This document shows, in pieces, positions 39,099 to 47,903 of a stretch of DNA of 49,718 bases (position 1 is the stretch's first letter; each line of letters starts with the position of its first letter). The notes below the pieces were generated by a model that was given only the letters and a program-made list of their open reading frames with translations, searched no databases and was not told the DNA's origin. The translations under genes and the position numbers were made by a program. Source of the stretch: Streptantibioticus silvisoli. GTDB taxonomy: Bacteria > Actinomycetota > Actinomycetes > Streptomycetales > Streptomycetaceae. Location of the stretch: assembly GCF_027947535.2 (NCBI RefSeq), contig NZ_JAAGKO020000059.1, forward strand, positions 1-49,718, read 5' to 3'.

Positions 39099-41854
39099 CC
39101 CTGGCCGGGGACCGCGGCGGTACCCGGTGTGCCGCCGCCGGGCGGGCCGGAGATCTGCGCCAGCAGCTGCGCGCGCTCGGCGTCGAAGGCCGGATCGGCC
39201 TGGTAGTCCGAGTGCGCCAGCACCGGCGCGGGCAACGGGTGTTCGGTGTCCCTGCCGTAGGCGGCCGGGTCCCGCAGCGGGCCGACGTCCACGCCGCGGT
39301 CGGCACCGTGCGGTCCTTCGAGCCGGACCGGGCCGCCGATCGGGTCGGTGCGCCGCCACAGGTTCCGCCAGGCGTGCACCTCGCGGTGCAGGGCCAGCAG
39401 TGCGGGCGGTCCGAAGTACGCCGGGAACCAGCGGCCGTAGAGGCGTTCCAGCGGTGAGCCGTAGGTGAGCAGCGCGATGCGGCGCCGGGTGTCGGGGGCC
39501 AGCTGCCAGACGGCGGAGGCGGCCAGCACGGTGCCCTGCGAGTGCGCCGACAGCACCAGCCGCCCGCCGGTCGCCCGGGTCCAGGTGGCGATCCGCCAGG
39601 TCAGGTCGGGCACCGCGCGTTCGGCGTAGCACGGCGGTGCGAACGGGTGGGCGGCACGCGGCCAGTAGGTGCCGACGTCCCACAGGATGCCGACGGTACG
39701 CCGGGCGGCCAGGCTGCCGTAGGCGCTGCGGCCCAGGGCGACCAGCGCCATCGCGGCGGCGCCCAGCAGCCACGACCCCAGCGCCTGCGCGGTGTCGGCG
39801 AGGTCGGCCACCGGATGCGGCGCCCCGGCCGCGGCGGCCACCGGTGAACGGCCCAGCACCCAGGCACCGGCCAGCCCCGCCCCGCCCAGCAGGAACGCGC
39901 CGCAGCCCAGCGCGGCCACCAGGACGGGCGTGGTGTCGGTCAGGCCGGCCATGGCCAGCGCCCCGGCTATCCGCCGGGTCCGGGCGTCGTCCTCCGGCTG
40001 CCCGGGGTGCGCGGCGCGCACCTCGGCGGCGTCGGCCCGCTTGTCGCGCCGCAGCCGCAGCACCCCGGCCACCCCGACCGCCAGCAGCACCAGCAGGATC
40101 ACCGGGATCGCCGCCGCCTGCCACGACAGCAGCACCGGCGGACCGGGCAGGGCGTCGTGCCGGGCGCCGGGCGTACCGCCGCCGTCGAGCCAGTCCGCGA
40201 CGCGCTGCGCGGTACCGCCGGTGAAGACCCCGCCCAGCCAGCAGGCCAGCACGGCGACCAACGGCCCCCCGTAACCGCGCGCGGCGACCCGCCCACCGGA
40301 CTTGGGGACGGCGCCGGGGGTGGGGGTTGCGCGTGCGCCGGGGGTGGGGGTTGCGCCGGGGGCGTGGTCGTCGCCGGAGGCGTGGGCACCGGTGGCGGTT
40401 GCGCCGGAGGCGTCAGCACCGATGGGGGCGTGGGCACCGCTGGGTTCGGCACCGCTTTCGGGCGCTTCCGCAGCCGCACCGGAGGCGTGGGCACCGCCGC
40501 GTTCGTGGGCACCGCCGGGGGCGTAGGCACCGCCTTCGGCCTCCCCCGCAACCGCGCCGGGGCCGGGGTCCGCTGCCGGCGTGGCCGGGGTCCGCGCGTC
40601 GGCCACGCCCCCGTCGGCCATGTCCCCGTCGGCCGCGCCCACGCCGTACGCCGCCTCCGCGCCGGACGGCGCCCCCGCCGCGCGTCCCGCCCGGAGCATC
40701 CCGTGCACGGTGAGGGCCAGGGCGGCCAGCAGGACGCCCTGGAGCAGGGTGACGTCGGCGAACATGCCCGCGCCGGGCAGCCGGCCGTGCGAGTCCCAGC
40801 CGGGGCGGGGCCAGCCGGCGTACAGCGCGGACAGGCCCACGAGCGCCATGGAGACGTACGGCAGGGCGCGGACCGTCCGGTGTTCCGGCGTGCCGTCCAG
40901 GTCGGTCTCGTGGCGGCGGTGGCGGCAGGTGATGACGACGGCGACCAGCGCGGTCACGGTGATCGCGGCGGCCAGCGCCCAGCCGGGGACGCCCAGGGCC
41001 GCGCCGGTGCGGCGGTCGCGGTCCAGGGCGGGCAGCAGCAGGGCGGTGGCGACGGTGAGGAACGCGGACGCCGTGTGGGTGGACTGAAGGCGCGCGACGA
41101 ACCGGCGGCCGAACCAGAAGCCGCGCATCGCCAGCGCCGGTTCGCCCCGCGGGTGGCCGGGCGGGTTGGTGCCGGGCGGTATCTGGCACTCGTAGGCGCT
41201 CCACGTGCGGTGCGACAGCAGCCACATCAGGCCGACCAGCGCGGCCGGTACGACGGCGGCGACCGCGATCCGGCGGCCGGGCGTGCTCCACCAGCCGTGC
41301 CGGCCGGCGGACAGGAAGCCGAGCCAGGCGGTGTGGCCGGAGCACACCTGGCTGCCGCCGCACTGCCAGGCGATCAGGTCCATCGCGATCTCGCAGGCGC
41401 CGGCCACGAACAGCACGGTGAGGCTGAGCGCCAGCAGCCGCACCAGGACGTCGTAGAGGCGTTCGCGCGTGCCGGGACCGCCGTCGCGGACCGGCGGCGC
41501 CGGCGGGTGCATCCAGTGCGCCAGGTTGACGATCATGAACGGCAGCAGGAGCAGCCACAGGGCGCGGGAGGCGTTGCCCGAGGTCAACCCGGACCAGGAG
41601 TACGCCTCCTGCACCGGTCGGCCGGACCGGGCGGCGGGCCGGCTCTCGGCGTCGAGGTCGGCCGGGCGCCGGTAGAGCCCGGCGGTCGCGTCACCGGCGA
41701 CGCGCACCAGCCGGGGGTCGTCGAGCATCTCCTGCGGGGTGACGCCGCCGACGCCGTGCACGAGCAGTTCCAGGGCGGGCGGCGGTCCGGCGCCGTCCGC
41801 CGCCACGGCGCCGGGCGGTGACAGCGCCTCCGGCGCCTGCGGGACGTTCTCCAT
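39068..41854 (-). CDS. Polytopic membrane protein with an alpha/beta-hydrolase (lipase-like) domain
   Basis: 928 residues from ATG 41854 behind GGAGGCGGAG. The N-terminal soluble part has ELLVHGVGGVTPQEML, the strand-HG motif of lipases. About ten hydrophobic helices follow (residues about 95-690), interrupted by a roughly 120-residue Gly/Ala/His/Pro/Thr-rich insert (about 395-525). The C-terminal soluble domain carries a nucleophile elbow LSAHSQGTVLA and later HREVHAWRNLW and VLAHSDYQ, a possible catalytic His. So hydrolase elements sit on both sides of the membrane block. Substrate is unknown. The 3' end overlaps the convergent AAA+ gene by 31 nt (39068-39098). Confidence 0.78.
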   Translation of the reverse strand: MENVPQAPEALSPPGAVAADGAGPPPALELLVHGVGGVTPQEMLDDPRLVRVAGDATAGLYRRPADLDAESRPAARSGRPVQEAYSWSGLTSGNASRALWLLLLPFMIVNLAHWMHPPAPPVRDGGPGTRERLYDVLVRLLALSLTVLFVAGACEIAMDLIAWQCGGSQVCSGHTAWLGFLSAGRHGWWSTPGRRIAVAAVVPAALVGLMWLLSHRTWSAYECQIPPGTNPPGHPRGEPALAMRGFWFGRRFVARLQSTHTASAFLTVATALLLPALDRDRRTGAALGVPGWALAAAITVTALVAVVITCRHRRHETDLDGTPEHRTVRALPYVSMALVGLSALYAGWPRPGWDSHGRLPGAGMFADVTLLQGVLLAALALTVHGMLRAGRAAGAPSGAEAAYGVGAADGDMADGGVADARTPATPAADPGPGAVAGEAEGGAYAPGGAHERGGAHASGAAAEAPESGAEPSGAHAPIGADASGATATGAHASGDDHAPGATPTPGARATPTPGAVPKSGGRVAARGYGGPLVAVLACWLGGVFTGGTAQRVADWLDGGGTPGARHDALPGPPVLLSWQAAAIPVILLVLLAVGVAGVLRLRRDKRADAAEVRAAHPGQPEDDARTRRIAGALAMAGLTDTTPVLVAALGCGAFLLGGAGLAGAWVLGRSPVAAAAGAPHPVADLADTAQALGSWLLGAAAMALVALGRSAYGSLAARRTVGILWDVGTYWPRAAHPFAPPCYAERAVPDLTWRIATWTRATGGRLVLSAHSQGTVLAASAVWQLAPDTRRRIALLTYGSPLERLYGRWFPAYFGPPALLALHREVHAWRNLWRRTDPIGGPVRLEGPHGADRGVDVGPLRDPAAYGRDTEHPLPAPVLAHSDYQADPAFDAERAQLLAQISGPPGGGTPGTAAVPGQGQGRSGRSSG
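40295..40600. repeat. Degenerate GCGTGGGCACCG-type repeats inside the membrane hydrolase gene
   Basis: Units of about 12-24 bp such as GGGGTGGGGGTTGCG and GCGTGGGCACCG recur across 300 bp. They encode the Gly/Ala/His/Pro low-complexity insert of the 928-residue protein. Confidence 0.7.
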
Positions 41855-42147
41855 CGGCTCCGCCTCCCCGTGCCGTGCCCGATCTCCCGTACCGGACGCG
41901 TTGCTGACCCTCTTTCAGGATCTGTCCGGTGAGCGCCTCGGCACACCTGCGCATTCCCGCCGTCATCCGAAATCGTGACCCGCGGCCGCTGGGCCCGGCC
42001 GCGGGCCCCACGCTGTCGGCGCCACGTGGGAGGATGTGCGCACCGCCCGGTCCGGCGGCGAACGCGGTGGTGGGGCCGGGTGCAGTCGCCGGGGCGCACC
42101 GCCGGGCGTCGGGGACGGGACAGGTCAACGGAAGGGACGGGGCACGG

Positions 42148-42996
42148 GTGGCCGATCAACAGAATCTGCTGGCCGAGCAGCGGCGCGCGCTGATCCTCGA
42201 CGAGGTCCGGCGGCGCGGCGGGGTCCGGGTCAACGAACTGACCCGGCGGCTGAACGTGTCCGACATGACGGTCCGCCGGGACCTGGACGCGCTGGCCCAC
42301 CGGGGTGTGGTGGAGAAGGTGCACGGCGGCGCGGTGCCGGTGGCCGAACCCAGCACCCACGAGCCGGGGTTCGAGGCGAAGTCGGGTCTTGAGCAGTCGG
42401 CCAAGGAGGCGATCGCGGGGGCGGCGGCCTCACTGGTCCAGCCCGGCAGCGCCATCGCGCTGTCCGGCGGCACCACGACGTACGCGCTGGCCCAGCGGCT
42501 GCTGGACGTCGCGGACCTGACGGTGGTGACCAACTCGGTGCGGGTGGCCGACGTCTTCCACGCCGGGCGCAACCGCACCGACGCGGCCGGGCGCACGACG
42601 GTCCGCGAGGGCGCGGCGTCGGTGGTGCTGACCGGCGGGGTGCGCACACCGTCGGACGCGCTGGTCGGGCCGGTGGCGGACCGGGCGATCCGGTCGCTCC
42701 ACTACGACCTGCTCTTCCTCGGCGTGCACGGCCTATCGGCGCGGGCGGGTCTGTCGACGCCCAACCTGGCCGAGGCGGAGACCAACCGGCGGCTGGTGCG
42801 GTCGGCGCGGCGGGTCGTGGTGATCGCGGACCACACCAAGTGGGGCACGGTGGGCCTGAGTTCGTTCGCCACCCTGGCGGAGGTCTCGACGCTGGTGACC
42901 GACGCCGGGATACCGGCGGGCATGCGGGAGGAGATCACCGAGCACGTCGCCGACCTGATGGTGGCCGACCCGGCGCCGGCCGCCCACCGCCCCTGA
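42148..42996 (+). CDS. DeoR/GlpR-family transcriptional regulator
   Basis: 282 residues. GTG 42148 is the most family-like start (ADQQNLLAEQRRALILDEV), behind GGAAGGGACGGGG; longer in-frame starts are unlikely. The DeoR helix-turn-helix is complete (residues about 10-65: ILDEVRRRGGVRVNELTRRLNVSDMTVRRDLDALAHRGVVEKVHGGAV in pieces). The effector domain has the sugar-phosphate-binding ISGGTT-like motif ALSGGTTTYALAQRL, TVVTNSVRVADV and DLLFLGVHGLS. Such regulators usually sense phosphorylated sugars and control transport or kinase genes. It is divergent from the membrane hydrolase gene and no sugar operon is adjacent, so its target is unknown. Confidence 0.9.
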   Translation: MADQQNLLAEQRRALILDEVRRRGGVRVNELTRRLNVSDMTVRRDLDALAHRGVVEKVHGGAVPVAEPSTHEPGFEAKSGLEQSAKEAIAGAAASLVQPGSAIALSGGTTTYALAQRLLDVADLTVVTNSVRVADVFHAGRNRTDAAGRTTVREGAASVVLTGGVRTPSDALVGPVADRAIRSLHYDLLFLGVHGLSARAGLSTPNLAEAETNRRLVRSARRVVVIADHTKWGTVGLSSFATLAEVSTLVTDAGIPAGMREEITEHVADLMVADPAPAAHRP

Positions 42997-43017
42997 GCGG
43001 GGCGGGCGCCGACGGAC

Positions 43018-43048
43018 CGCCTCCCGGCGCGCGGACGGCCGGGAGGCG
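43018..43048. terminator. Perfect stem-loop between convergent genes
   Basis: Eleven-bp arms (CGCCTCCCGGC and its complement) flank 9 nt, between the stops at 42996 and 43053. Confidence 0.75.
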
Positions 43049-43052
43049 CCGG

Positions 43053-44201
43053 TCAGGCCGGCCAGCTGCCGGTGGCCAGGAAGGTGTCGATGGCGGCGGC
43101 GTACGGGGTGATGTCCAGCCCCTCGGCGGCGAGCCAGGTGTCGGAGTAGTACTTGTCGAGGTAGCGGTCGCCCGGGTCGCACAGCAGGGTCACGACCGAT
43201 CCGGTGCGGCCGGCCGCCAGCATCTCGGCGACGATCCGCAGGGCGCTCCACAGTCCGGTGCCGGTGGAACCGCCGGCCTTGCGGCCGATGGCGTTCTCCA
43301 GGGCGCGGACGGCGGCCACCGAGGCGGCGTCGGGGACCTTCATCATGCGGTCGACGGCGCCGGGCACGAAACTGGGTTCCATCCGGGGCCGGCCGATGCC
43401 CTCGATCCGCGATCCGGACTCGCAGCGCATCTCGGAGTCGTTGCCGACCCAGCCGTCGAAGAAGCAGGAGTTCTCCGGGTCGGCGACGCAGATGCGGGTG
43501 TCGCACTGGGTGTAGTGGACGTAGCGGGCGATGGTGGCCGAGGTGCCGCCGGTGCCGGCGGTGGCCACGATCCAGGCGGGTTCCGGGTAGCGCTCGCGGC
43601 GCATCTGCTGGTAGATGGACTCGGCGATGTTGTTGTTGCCGCGCCAGTCCGTCGCCCGTTCGGCGTAGGTGAACTGGTCCATGTAGTGGCCGCCGCTCTC
43701 CCGGGCCAGCCCGGCGGAGACCTCGTAGATCATCCGCGACTCGGCCACCAGGTGACAGCGGCCGCCGTGGAACTCGATCAGCCGCTGCTTCTCGGCGCTG
43801 GTGGTGCGCGGCATGACGGCGATGAACGGCACGCCGATGAGCTGGGCGAAGTACGCCTCGGAGATGGCGGTGGAGCCGCTGGACGCCTCGATGACGGGCT
43901 TGCCGGGGCGGATCCAGCCGTTGCACAGGCCGTAGAGGAACAGCGAGCGGGCCAGCCGGTGCTTGAGGGAGCCGGTGGGGTGGGTCGACTCGTCCTTGAG
44001 GTAGAGGTCGATGCCCCAGTGCTCGGGGAGCGGGAAGCGCAGCAGGTGGGTATCGGCGCTGCGGTTGGCGTCGGCCTGGACCTTGCGGACGGCCTCCTTG
44101 AGCCAGTCGCGGTACTGCGGGTCGGTGCGGTCGACGTCCACCGTGGGCAGTACCGCCGGGGCCGCCCGGTGCTCTCGGTCGTCCCGTTCGGCGGTGTCCA
44201 T
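43053..44201 (-). CDS. PLP-dependent cysteine synthase-family enzyme (Cds1-like cysteine desulfhydrase)
   Basis: 382 residues from ATG 44201 behind GGGAGG. A fold-type II PLP enzyme: Schiff-base Lys80 in [12 protein letters not shown], substrate loop [15 protein letters not shown], the phosphate-binding [12 protein letters not shown] and a C-terminal [16 protein letters not shown]. The features SGSTAIS, CFFDGW and [17 protein letters not shown] resemble the mycobacterial Cds1 (Rv3684) group, which releases sulfide and pyruvate from cysteine, more than CysK, which has a TSGNTG loop. Cystathionine beta-synthase-like activity cannot be excluded. Divergent from the ATP-binding protein at 44474. 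Confidence 0.85.
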   Translation of the reverse strand: MDTAERDDREHRAAPAVLPTVDVDRTDPQYRDWLKEAVRKVQADANRSADTHLLRFPLPEHWGIDLYLKDESTHPTGSLKHRLARSLFLYGLCNGWIRPGKPVIEASSGSTAISEAYFAQLIGVPFIAVMPRTTSAEKQRLIEFHGGRCHLVAESRMIYEVSAGLARESGGHYMDQFTYAERATDWRGNNNIAESIYQQMRRERYPEPAWIVATAGTGGTSATIARYVHYTQCDTRICVADPENSCFFDGWVGNDSEMRCESGSRIEGIGRPRMEPSFVPGAVDRMMKVPDAASVAAVRALENAIGRKAGGSTGTGLWSALRIVAEMLAAGRTGSVVTLLCDPGDRYLDKYYSDTWLAAEGLDITPYAAAIDTFLATGSWPA

Positions 44202-44473
44202 ACGCTCGGCCTCCCGTGCTGTCCGCGGTCCCGGCGCGGTCGCGGCGGGACGGCACCGATCATAGGCAGCGGTATACCGGAGCCGGACCGCGACCTGCGG
44301 TTTCGGCGTCCCGGGTGGCGGAAGTTGCGGAACCGGGGCACCGGAGTCACCCTGGTCACACACACGCAGTACCGATCGTGTCACCGTGTGTCGCCACCAG
44401 AGGCTTTCCCAATCGAGCGGCACGGGCCCGGTCCCGCTTGAGGCCGGCCCCCACCGCGGAGGGAGTCGCAGCC

Positions 44474-44995
44474 GTGATCCCGACCCGACAGCCCCGGCGC
44501 TGCGCCCTGGAACTGGAAGCGCAGCCAAGCCGGGCCGGACAGGTCCGCAGAATCGTTTCTGCTCAACTTCGCTACTGGAATCTCGACCCGGTGGTCGACA
44601 CCGCGATCCTCGGGGTGACCGAGCTGCTGACCAACGTCCACCGGCACGCCGAACCCGACAAGAACTGCACGGTGACGCTGTCGCTGGACTCGGGGCTGCT
44701 GACCGTCTCGGTCGCCGACCACGACCCGCGGCCGGCCCTGGTCGGCCTGCGGACCGACACGCTCGACACCGGGGGCCGGGGGCTCGCCATGATCGCCGCG
44801 CTGTGCGACAGCTGGGGCTGCCGCCCGACGGAGGACGGCACCGGCAAGGCCGTCTGGTTCACCCTGCTGGGCCCGGTCTCCGCCGTCCTGGTGGACGCCG
44901 CGGTCCCCGCCGATCCGCCGGCCCGCGACGTCCTCCCGGTGCCCGCCATAACCCTGGACGACCTCGCACCGCCCGTCGCCGTCTCCTTCGCCTGA
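44474..44995 (+). CDS. RsbW-like ATP-binding protein (HATPase_c anti-sigma-factor type)
   Basis: 173 residues from GTG 44474 behind GGAGGGAG. A single GHKL ATPase domain: N-box [10 protein letters not shown] (about residues 50-60), G1-like [10 protein letters not shown] and G2-like [16 protein letters not shown], with [16 protein letters not shown] between. This is the usual form of the many RsbW/SpoIIAB-like proteins of streptomycetes, which bind ATP and sequester sigma factors or phosphorylate antagonists. A Pro/Ala-rich tail of about 40 residues is appended. No sigma factor or antagonist gene is adjacent. A perfect 23-bp palindrome follows 20 nt after the stop. Confidence 0.85.
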   Translation: MIPTRQPRRCALELEAQPSRAGQVRRIVSAQLRYWNLDPVVDTAILGVTELLTNVHRHAEPDKNCTVTLSLDSGLLTVSVADHDPRPALVGLRTDTLDTGGRGLAMIAALCDSWGCRPTEDGTGKAVWFTLLGPVSAVLVDAAVPADPPARDVLPVPAITLDDLAPPVAVSFA

Positions 44996-45015
44996 CGGCC
45001 TGCGGCGGTCCGCGG

Positions 45016-45038
45016 ATCGTGACGTATTACGTCACGAT
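45016..45038. promoter_or_regulatory. Perfect 23-bp palindrome (operator-like or hairpin)
   Basis: Arms ATCGTGACGTA and TACGTCACGAT are exact complements around one central T. It is AT-richer than its surroundings and symmetrical like a dimeric-repressor operator, but it lies after the stop at 44995 between convergent genes, so a terminator hairpin is the alternative. Confidence 0.55.
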
Positions 45039-45213
45039 GTGCCACGTACCGACGATGACTCAGCACGTCACGTCACCCGGACGGCGGACCCCCGCCCCGG
45101 CGATCCGGACCGGCCGCCATCCGGACGCGTACCGAAGTCCTGGCGGGGCGCCCAGCCGTCCGCCCCTCGACGCGCCAGGCCCTTCCGGGTACGCCGCACA
45201 CCCCACGCCACCT

Positions 45214-45287
45214 CACCGGCACGTCGTATCAACGGCACCGGTCAGCCGTCATATCAACGTCACCGGCACGTCGTCGTATCAACGGCA
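45214..45287. repeat. Three degenerate direct repeats CACCGGCACGTCGTATCAAC
   Basis: Units begin at 45214, 45236 and 45261 and share CACCGG....CGTC(g/a)TATCAACG(g/t)CA, 22-27 bp each. They are AT-richer than most of the window. Confidence 0.8.
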
Positions 45288-45366
45288 GGCCCGTCGTACC
45301 CACCGCGCGCTCCCGGCCGCTTCCCGGGGACCGACCCCCTCCCCCGGAACCGGCCGGGGCGGCGGG

Positions 45367-46590
45367 TCAGGACTCCAGGACGGCCATCGGGTCGTCGAGC
45401 ACCGGCTGCCAGGCGAGTTCGGCCGCGCCGACCAGGCTGCCGTGGTCCAGGGAGCAGCTCATGATCGGCACCGAGCCGCTGCGCCCCCACAGGCTGCGGT
45501 CGGCCACCACCGCCCGCAGCCGTTCCGGGTCGGCCTCGAACAGGTACCGGTGCAGGCCGCCGAGCGCGATGCGGTCGGGGTTGAGGACGTTGACCAGTCC
45601 GGCCAGGCCGAGACCGAGCCGGTCGGTCAGCAGGCGGGCCGCGGTCCGCACGGCGGGGTCGTCGTACTCCTCGCGCAGCAGCGTCGCGCACCGCGACAGC
45701 AGCCCCACCTCGGGCCCCGCGGGCCGGCCGGCCGCCTGGAGGAAGGCGAGCGGATCGACCTCCACGTCCAGGCAGCCCCGGCTGCCGCAGTGGCACGGGC
45801 GCCCGTCCGGGTTGACGGTGAGGTGGCCGACCTCCAGGGCGAGCCCGGAACTGCCGGTGTGCAGGCGGCCGTCGAGCACCAGCGCGCCGCCGACGCCGCG
45901 GTGGCCGGTGGCGACGACCAGCAGGTGCTGGGCCGTGCGGCCGGCGCCGTGCCGGTGTTCGGCGAGGGCGGCGACGTTGATGTCGTTGCCCACGAAGGAG
46001 GCAGGCGGTCCGCCGCCGGGGGCGCGTATGCCGTGGGCGGCGATCTGCTCGGCGAACACGTCGCGCACCGGGGCCCCGGCCGGCCAGGCCAGGTGGAGCG
46101 GGTTGAGCGCGGTGCCGTCCGGCTCGGCGACCGAGGAGGGCACCGCGAGGCCGGCGCCCAGGCAGACCCGGCCGGTGGCCTTGAGCAGTTCGGCGCCCTC
46201 GCGGACCACCATGCCGAGCACCTGGGCCGGGTCCGCGGGGACCGTGACGCAGGCGGGGGTGGTGGCGACGATGCGGCCGCCGAGGCCGACGAGGGCCGCG
46301 CGGAAGCCGTCGGCGTGCACCTGGGCGGCCAGCACGACCGGTCCGTCCGGGTCGACGGTGAGCCGGTGCGAGGGGCGGCCCTGGGCGCCGGTGACCACCG
46401 TGGGCCGGGTGTCCACCCGGATCAGTCCCATGGCCTCCAGTTCCGCGGCCACCGCCCCCGCGGTCGCGCGGGTCACCCCGAGTCCGGAGGTGAGCACCGC
46501 CCGGGTCGGCGCCCGCCCGGTATGCACGAGCGTCAGCGCGGGGCCCAGCGCTCCCCGTCCCCGTTCAAGCCTTGTCCGAGTCTGCGTCAC
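45367..46590 (-). CDS. ROK-family transcriptional regulator
   Basis: 407 residues from GTG 46590. An N-terminal winged helix (residues about 15-70, RAVLTSGLGVTRATAGAVAAELEAMGLI) is followed by the ROK sugar-kinase-like fold: VGNDINVAALAEHRHGAGR, VVATGHRGVGGALVLDG and the zinc motif PCHCGSRGCLDVEVD (one Asp where Glu is usual). ROK repressors sense sugars or sugar phosphates. The gene is divergent from an MFS transporter with start codons only 18 nt apart, so the two promoters overlap; it probably controls both itself and the transporter. Confidence 0.9.
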   Translation of the reverse strand: MTQTRTRLERGRGALGPALTLVHTGRAPTRAVLTSGLGVTRATAGAVAAELEAMGLIRVDTRPTVVTGAQGRPSHRLTVDPDGPVVLAAQVHADGFRAALVGLGGRIVATTPACVTVPADPAQVLGMVVREGAELLKATGRVCLGAGLAVPSSVAEPDGTALNPLHLAWPAGAPVRDVFAEQIAAHGIRAPGGGPPASFVGNDINVAALAEHRHGAGRTAQHLLVVATGHRGVGGALVLDGRLHTGSSGLALEVGHLTVNPDGRPCHCGSRGCLDVEVDPLAFLQAAGRPAGPEVGLLSRCATLLREEYDDPAVRTAARLLTDRLGLGLAGLVNVLNPDRIALGGLHRYLFEADPERLRAVVADRSLWGRSGSVPIMSCSLDHGSLVGAAELAWQPVLDDPMAVLES

Positions 46591-46601
46591 GGTCCTATTC
46601 T
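46572..46601 (+). promoter_or_regulatory. MFS promoter overlapping the ROK start (leaderless)
   Basis: TTGTCC (46572-46577), 18-nt spacer, TATTCT (46596-46601), then 6 nt to GTG 46608. The boxes overlap the ROK start codon and its opposing minus-strand promoter (TTGTTC about 46624-46619, GAGAAT 46602-46597). Confidence 0.65.
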
Positions 46602-46607
46602 CACTTT

Positions 46608-47903
46608 GTGCCGACTATGAACAAAATACGGACGGCACGGAGTCGTTTCTCCGACTGGCGCCGGCCCGGCGGACCGGGGCCGGCGGGGTCCCTGACCGTG
46701 CTGCGTGTCGCTGTCACCGCCTTCTTCGCGATGGACGGTTTCGTCTTCGCCGGCTGGGTGGTCCGCATCCCCGAGGTGAAGGCCCAGGTCGGCGCCGCGC
46801 CGGCCGCGCTGGGACTCGCGCTGCTGGGTGTCTCCGGCGGCGCGGTCGCCACGATGACGGTAACGGGCCGGCTGTGCCGGCGCTTCGGCAACCATCCGGT
46901 GACCATCGGCTGCGGCCTGGTCCTGGCCCTCGGCGTGGCCCTGCCGCCGCTGACCCACTCGGCGGCAGCGCTGGGCTGCGTCCTGCTGGTCTTCGGGGCG
47001 GGATACGGCGGGCTGAACGTCGCGATGAACGCCGCCGCCGTCGACCTGGTGGTGGCGCTGCGGCGGCCGGTGATGCCGGGGTTCCACGCCGCGTACAGCT
47101 TCGGCGGGCTGGCCGGCGCCGCGCTCGGCGGCCTGCTCGCGCCGCACCTGTCGCCGGAACGGCACCTGCTGCTGCTCGCCGCCGTGGCGCTGGCGATCAC
47201 CGTGGCCGCCGGCCGGGTCCTGCTGCGGCACCCGCTGCCTGCCGCCGGTCCGGCGCCGGCCGCCGCCCCCGACGGCCCGCGTACACGTACCGATGGCGGT
47301 GAGGCGTGGCGGAACGTGCGGTGGCTGGTGGTGACGCTGGGACTGGTCGCGATGTGCGACTCCTACGGCGAGGGCGCGATGGCGGACTGGGGAACGCTGC
47401 ATCTCAGCGGCGACCTGGGGGCCGGCGCGGGTCTCGCGGCCGCCGGGTACGCGGTTTTCGCGCTGGCGATGGCGATCGGCCGGCTGGCGGGTTCCGCGGC
47501 CCTGGAACGCTTCGGCCGCACCCGGGTCCTCGTGGTCGGCGCGCTGGCGGCGTCGGCCGGCATGCTGGTCGCCGCCCTCGCCCCGGTGACCTGGCTGGTG
47601 ATCGCCGGGTACGCCGTCACCGGCCTGGGCATCGCCAACATATTCCCGGCCGCCATCGCCCGGGCCGGCACCCTCGGCGGAGCGAACGGCGTCGCCCTCG
47701 CGTCGACCTTCGGCTACGGCGGCATGCTGCTCGGTCCGCCGGCGATCGGCTTCATCGCCCAGGGGGCCGGGCTTCCGGTGGCCCTGACCACGGTCGCGGC
47801 ACTGGCCGCGGTGGCCGCCCTCATCGCCTTCGCGGTACGCGGCGCCGACCGTGGTGGGGGTGTTGGCCGCGGTGGTGGCGCCGCGCGCACGCCGGAGGGC
47901 TGA
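46608..47903 (+). CDS. MFS transporter
   Basis: 431 residues with twelve predicted membrane helices and a central cytoplasmic loop (AGPAPAAAPDGPRTRTDGGEAWRN in part). GTG 46608 is preferred because it lies 6 nt after TATTCT; ATG 46617 is the alternative. The N-terminal half has the MFS motif GRLCRRFGNHPV and the second half GRLAGSAALERFGRTRVL. The helices with GYGGLNVAMNAAAVDLV and GFHAAYSFGG resemble the YbjJ/YfkF-like group of drug or sugar-derivative exporters. Its substrate is unknown but probably linked to the ligand of the divergent ROK regulator. The last 15 residues are Gly/Arg-rich and lie in duplicated DNA. Confidence 0.87.
   Translation: MPTMNKIRTARSRFSDWRRPGGPGPAGSLTVLRVAVTAFFAMDGFVFAGWVVRIPEVKAQVGAAPAALGLALLGVSGGAVATMTVTGRLCRRFGNHPVTIGCGLVLALGVALPPLTHSAAALGCVLLVFGAGYGGLNVAMNAAAVDLVVALRRPVMPGFHAAYSFGGLAGAALGGLLAPHLSPERHLLLLAAVALAITVAAGRVLLRHPLPAAGPAPAAAPDGPRTRTDGGEAWRNVRWLVVTLGLVAMCDSYGEGAMADWGTLHLSGDLGAGAGLAAAGYAVFALAMAIGRLAGSAALERFGRTRVLVVGALAASAGMLVAALAPVTWLVIAGYAVTGLGIANIFPAAIARAGTLGGANGVALASTFGYGGMLLGPPAIGFIAQGAGLPVALTTVAALAAVAALIAFAVRGADRGGGVGRGGGAARTPEG

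Larger units (their letters stand above)
44996..45366. other. Convergent intergenic region, no gene
   Basis: A 371-bp gap between convergent genes. It contains the 23-bp palindrome, CACGTCACGTCACC motifs near 45064, and three repeats at 45214-45287. No ORF or RNA gene is convincing. Confidence 0.6.

Noticed and set aside
36600-40124. Minus-strand open frame of 1174 codons
   Set aside because: Mostly antisense to the beta-helix/AAA+ gene, whose Walker motifs and beta-helix repeats are unmistakable.
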